NCBI GenBank assembly: GCA_009760855.2
Contig: WPIO01000055.1
Span: forward strand, 374,001-438,000
From: Cristatella mucedo
Taxonomy: Eukaryota > Bryozoa > Phylactolaemata > Cristatellidae
DNA: 64,000 nucleotides
Reading direction: 5' to 3'
The notes under the pieces are model-generated. The model did no database searches. It was given only the letters and a program-made list of their open reading frames with translations, and was not told where the DNA came from. Shown piece by piece: positions 60,756 to 64,000 of the stretch (position 1 is its first letter; every line of letters starts with the position of its first letter). The position numbers were made by a program, and so were the translations under genes.

Positions 60756-60995
60756 TTGCATAAGAGTTGCGTTTTCCTACATCAAGAAGGACCTATGACA
60801 AGACTCCTTATTGAAACGCTAATTAAAAGATCCAAGTACCTAGTTTTAAAATTCTGTCAAAAATTGGTAGGTTTAACTTTTACAATGATGTTCTATATAC
60901 ATTTAACTAATTATATAGAAGAATTTTTATTACCTTGGGTTGAAGAGGCTCACTGGAATTTTTGGCGAAAGTTATTAAGAGATCGACACTTCTAG
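60756..60995 (+). pseudogene. Unrecognised open segment in the AT-rich block
   Basis: Seventy-nine codons from MHKSCVFLHQEGPMTR to NFWRKLLRDRHF; rich in Leu, Phe, Trp. Another frame across 60740-60930 also reads as protein-like but has stops. No family recognised; it may be a fragment of a decayed gene. Confidence 0.3.
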
Positions 60996-61004
60996 GAGAT
61001 CTCG

Positions 61005-61640
61005 AGGTATGTTCACAGTTGAATGCATTACGTGCGGAACAAAGAAAACAATTCAAAACTCAGTCTCAGAAGTAGTGGCAAATACTGTTTGCAAATATCA
61101 TAATATGCTCCAGGTATGGACAGGGCTCCAAATATTATGAGTCACATTAAAGATAAACCATCTGTGCATGAAGCTATGCATGCTATTTAAGCAATGAAAA
61201 AAGAATGTGCTCTGTTGGCATAGCGAAAAGAAAGCGAAAGGATCTGGTAGGAAAGATGTGAGTAAACTATTCGATATTATAAAAAATTGGTTTAAAAATA
61301 AATGTATTCTAGACCTTTAACTGAGTATATTGAATCAAGTTAAAGAATTTGGGATAAAAAGGCTTCAAAAGGGATTTTTGCTAAAAATGAGTTGACGAGA
61401 GTGAAAATGAAACCCAACGAATGCTGGATATGTAATATGGATGATTCTAGCAATGCCATGTACCGATGGATTGCAGTGAAAGCGAACCCGAAGGATTTTC
61501 CTTTGATTTCGATTGGGTTGGACTTCCTTCTTTATCTGAAGTAGAAAGATATTTTGGCTGACTGCCAATTTTTTCCATGCGGAAGATACATGAATAGATG
61601 AATACGATGAAAGCGATTGCGACAGACGTTGCTTGGAGTT
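61005..61640 (+). pseudogene. Decayed Cys-containing reading frames
   Basis: Open pieces in changing frames: from 61012 MFTVECITCGTKKTIQNSV (CxxC), near 61225-61320 a Lys-rich segment ending KNWFKNKCILDL, and from about 61370 KNELTRVKMKPNECWICNMD (CxxC) followed by an acidic segment. Paired CxxC suggests zinc binding, but no domain was recognised. Opposite in orientation to the ATPase-like relic. Confidence 0.35.
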
Positions 61641-61661
61641 CCTGCTACTCATGCAAACGTT

Positions 61662-61713
61662 GGTGAGCAGTGATGGCACATTAGGTAGGATTGTTGCTTT
61701 TCACGACCTCGGT
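61662..61713 (+). mobile_element. SINE1 head fragment
   Basis: gtgagcagtgatggcacatt plus aggtaggattgttgcttt and cacgacctcggtcg match the SINE1 head at 20118. It is cut off abruptly at an antisense LINE A 3' UTR. Confidence 0.65.
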
Positions 61714-64000
61714 CGTCAGAGAACTCAATCTCTTTCTAGGCGCTTTACAGTTGCTGCAAAGGGAAACGCGATTGAATGGTGAGTAATATCGTACTTGTTA
61801 CACAACATGAATAACATGCTTAGGGGTGACATGCACAGGGTCAGCATGCAAGTGTGGTTAGTTGCAGCATGCACAGTCAGCAGGCATAAGCACACGAAGG
61901 ACGAATCACAGGGACCCACTAAATGCTGTCCTAAATAGGTGCGTTTTTAAGTTCTTTTTAAATTGGGTCAAGGCAGGAGATGTCTTGCAGTAAGTTGGGA
62001 GTGAATTCCAGGCTTTGGGAGCATACGAACTAAATGCACGGTCTCCAAAGGATTTAAGGTTTGTACGAGGTATTTCTAGACTGTTGGATTCCGAAAAGCG
62101 GGTGGTACGATGCTTGGCCTGATGGGGTAGTATGTCTGAGAGATAGGCTGGAGCCATAGAATGAAGGGACCTAAAAGTGAGCAACAAGATCTTGAAGTCA
62201 ATCCGTTGCTTGACTGGTAGCCAGTGCAGGTCGGCGAGAAGTGGAGTAATGTGGTAACTGCGACGCTCACGACAGACAAGCCTAGCTGCAGAGTTTTGCA
62301 CCAGCTGCAATCGCCAGATCGCACATGCTGGTAGGCCAGTAACCAGTGGGTTGCAGAAGTCGAGACGAGATGTCACGAATGCGTGGACCAACTTGGACGT
62401 GGTATCCTTATCTAAACGAGCCCGAATTTTAGCAATATTATGAAGCTGAAAATAGGCTGATTTGACTGTGGAGCTGATATGGTCGTCTAACGAGAGGTCG
62501 CTTTGGAATATGACACCTAGATTTCGAGCTGATTCGACAGGAGATATGCTGGCAGAGCCAATTTTGAGAGTCAGCCTTTCCAATTTCTGGATCACACTGG
62601 GTTTGCCTATAACTAGTAAGTTATTTTTGTCATCGTTTAGTTTAAGAAAATTTACTGCCATCCATGTGCGGATGTCATCAATGCATGCAGCAAGTGAGTT
62701 GAGAGAATTTGAGGTGCTCGAAGGCTGGGAGGGATCAAAGCAAAGGTACAACTGAGTGTCATCCGCATAGAAGTGAAAGCCTAGATTGTGCTTGGCAACC
62801 ACATCAGCAAGAGGGAGAGTATAAACCGTGAAAAGGACCGGACCTAGTACAGAGCCCTGAGGTACTCCATATTTCAGAGGTACTTCAGATGATCTTTGTC
62901 CATTCACGTCAATACTCTGGAGTCTCCCACTGAGATAGGACCTGAACCACTGCAGAGCAGTGCCAGTGATGCCCAGGCGAGATGAGAGGCGCTCTAGAAG
63001 AACTTTGTGATCGATGGTATCAAGAGCTGCCGAAAGATTAAGCAAAACAAGCAGAGACACTCTACCCATGTCTGCATTCCTAAGTAGGTCGTTGTATACT
63101 CTAAACAATGCTGACTCTGTGGAGTGATTAGCTCTAAAGCCAGACTGGAACTTACTAGCAAGGTGTGAGGTTTCGATATATGGATTTAGCTGGTCTGCCA
63201 CGACCCGTTCGAGTGTCTTTGATAGAAATGGTAGAAGGGAGACTGGGCGGTAGTTGCTCAAGTTCTCTTGGTCTAGTGTAGCTTTCTTGAGAAGTGGCCT
63301 GACTACAGCTTTTTTTTAAAGGTGCTGGGACATGACCTGAGGCTAATGACATATTAATGATGTTAGTTATGCATGGCAGCAGCAGATCAATGCAACGTAG
63401 GAGCAGGACAGTGGGAATAGGGTTCAGAGGACTTGTTGTCTTCTTTGATTGCGATACGAACTTTAGGACTAGATCACTAGTGACCTGCTTAAATGCAGAC
63501 ATTGAGGTGCAGCTAGGAACCGAGGAACAGCATTCTAGTGGGGAGGTTGTCATCGCAGGGATGGATTCCCTGATCTTGTCTATCTTCTGCACAAAGAATC
63601 AAGAGAAGCGATCGGCTAGATCATCACTAGGATCATCAGGTATGGAGCTAATCTGGGAACGGTTGAGGAGATGGTTTATTGTCGACATCAGCCTTTTTGG
63701 ATTGTGCATCTGTGATTCAACAATGTTTCCATAGAAGCTAGACTTGGCCTTTGCTAAGATCGATTGGTACGACTTACAGTAGTCTTCATATGCCTGTCGA
63801 TGGACAGTTAGTCCGGATCTTTTGTATGCTTTTTCAAGCTTTCGTTTAGTAGACATGGCTAGTTTAATGTCTGTGGTAAACCTTAGGCCGTCTGGGCGGG
63901 GGCGCACAGTTCGCTCTGTCAGAGGTGCAAACTGGTCGAGCGTGTCAGCTCGTGTCTTGTTGTAGCTATCTACCAATGATGACAGATCGGAGGGAGGACT
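61714..64000 (-). mobile_element. LINE A copy, best preserved, runs off right edge
   Basis: CR1/L2-like non-LTR retrotransposon on the minus strand. From the right: linker region 63599-63976, RT N-terminal part 63155-63592, RT and C-terminal domain 61906-63261, 3' UTR to 61714. Breaks are a frame change near 63595 and one in a T-run at 63310-63317. The endonuclease would lie beyond 64000. The terminal AAT tail is missing at the SINE junction. Confidence 0.92.
61906..63261 (-). CDS. LINE A reverse transcriptase, long open frame
   Basis: 451 codons. RT blocks in order: [100 protein letters not shown] (catalytic YADD), [18 protein letters not shown], then the C-terminal LHWLPVKQRIDF, PAYLSDILPHQAKHRTTRFS, YAPKAWNSLP, typical of CR1/L2-type ORF2. 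It copies element RNA at a nicked target site. The N-terminal part (fingers start, linker, endonuclease) is in other frames or outside, so it is probably inactive, but it is the youngest-looking copy here. Confidence 0.9.
   Translation of the reverse strand: MSNYRPVSLLPFLSKTLERVVADQLNPYIETSHLASKFQSGFRANHSTESALFRVYNDLLRNADMGRVSLLVLLNLSAALDTIDHKVLLERLSSRLGITGTALQWFRSYLSGRLQSIDVNGQRSSEVPLKYGVPQGSVLGPVLFTVYTLPLADVVAKHNLGFHFYADDTQLYLCFDPSQPSSTSNSLNSLAACIDDIRTWMAVNFLKLNDDKNNLLVIGKPSVIQKLERLTLKIGSASISPVESARNLGVIFQSDLSLDDHISSTVKSAYFQLHNIAKIRARLDKDTTSKLVHAFVTSRLDFCNPLVTGLPACAIWRLQLVQNSAARLVCRERRSYHITPLLADLHWLPVKQRIDFKILLLTFRSLHSMAPAYLSDILPHQAKHRTTRFSESNSLEIPRTNLKSFGDRAFSSYAPKAWNSLPTYCKTSPALTQFKKNLKTHLFRTAFSGSL

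Larger units (their letters stand above)
58880..61660. mobile_element. AT-rich relic of a viral or Polinton-like element
   Basis: About 2.7 kb of distinctly AT-rich DNA lying between LINE copies. It contains several broken protein-coding stretches: two on the minus strand (60465 down to about 58970) and two or more on the plus strand (60756-61640). One minus-strand stretch resembles the C-terminal half of a viral-type packaging ATPase. No polymerase, integrase, capsid or terminal repeat was recognised, so the element type (Polinton/Maverick, adintovirus-like or other large DNA virus) is open. A LINE A tail has inserted at 60575-60735. Confidence 0.55.

Noticed and set aside
58880-61660. Retroviral or LTR element
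   Set aside because: No LTRs, primer-binding site, gag, protease or retroviral RT; the only recognisable motif set is of a packaging ATPase.

Overview
The window is nuclear DNA of a ciliated, intron-rich eukaryote, most likely an invertebrate animal. The evidence is two conserved genes split into many GT-AG exons, abundant CR1/L2-like non-LTR retrotransposons with microsatellite 3' tails, tRNA-derived SINEs, and long dinucleotide and trinucleotide repeats. Nothing bacterial in layout (operons, Shine-Dalgarno sites, CRISPR) is present. I cannot name the species.

Left end (1-5500, minus strand): the 5' part of an axonemal dynein heavy chain gene, best match DNAH10 (inner-arm dynein). Its start codon is at 5492, six or seven exons are inside the window, and the gene continues beyond the left edge. 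A candidate RFX X-box lies about 170 bp upstream of the start. The introns hold retrotransposon tails, a SINE, GA-rich DNA and a 17-bp repeat carrying CACGTG E-boxes.

5500-27400: no conserved gene. It is mostly a graveyard of two LINE families (called A and B here) and tRNA-derived SINEs, often nested. There is also a CpG-rich block (22.0-23.75 kb) that may be a promoter, and a perfect 49-bp palindrome at 20.5 kb.

27401-55311 (plus strand): a complete exportin-T (XPOT) gene. Twenty-two exons can be placed and give an uninterrupted 993-codon reading frame that aligns end to end with the human protein as I remember it. Introns 1-3 are very large and full of LINE and SINE copies; the 3' half is compact. 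Its introns also hold an antisense 18S rDNA fragment, an uninterrupted (CTG)39 tract 48 nt before exon 7, about 450 bp of (GA)n beside the exon 9 donor, a (CT)n tract in intron 2, and a 26-bp repeat with YY1-like motifs.

55312-64000: more LINE A and B copies, including a near-intact LINE A reverse transcriptase at the right edge. Between them lies an AT-rich block (about 58.9-61.66 kb) of unlike composition. It holds broken reading frames, one of which resembles the C-terminal half of a viral-type (A32/FtsK-HerA) genome-packaging ATPase as found in Polinton/Maverick elements and large DNA viruses. This probable endogenous virus or Polinton relic is the most unexpected content of the window. 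No intact new multi-gene system was found.
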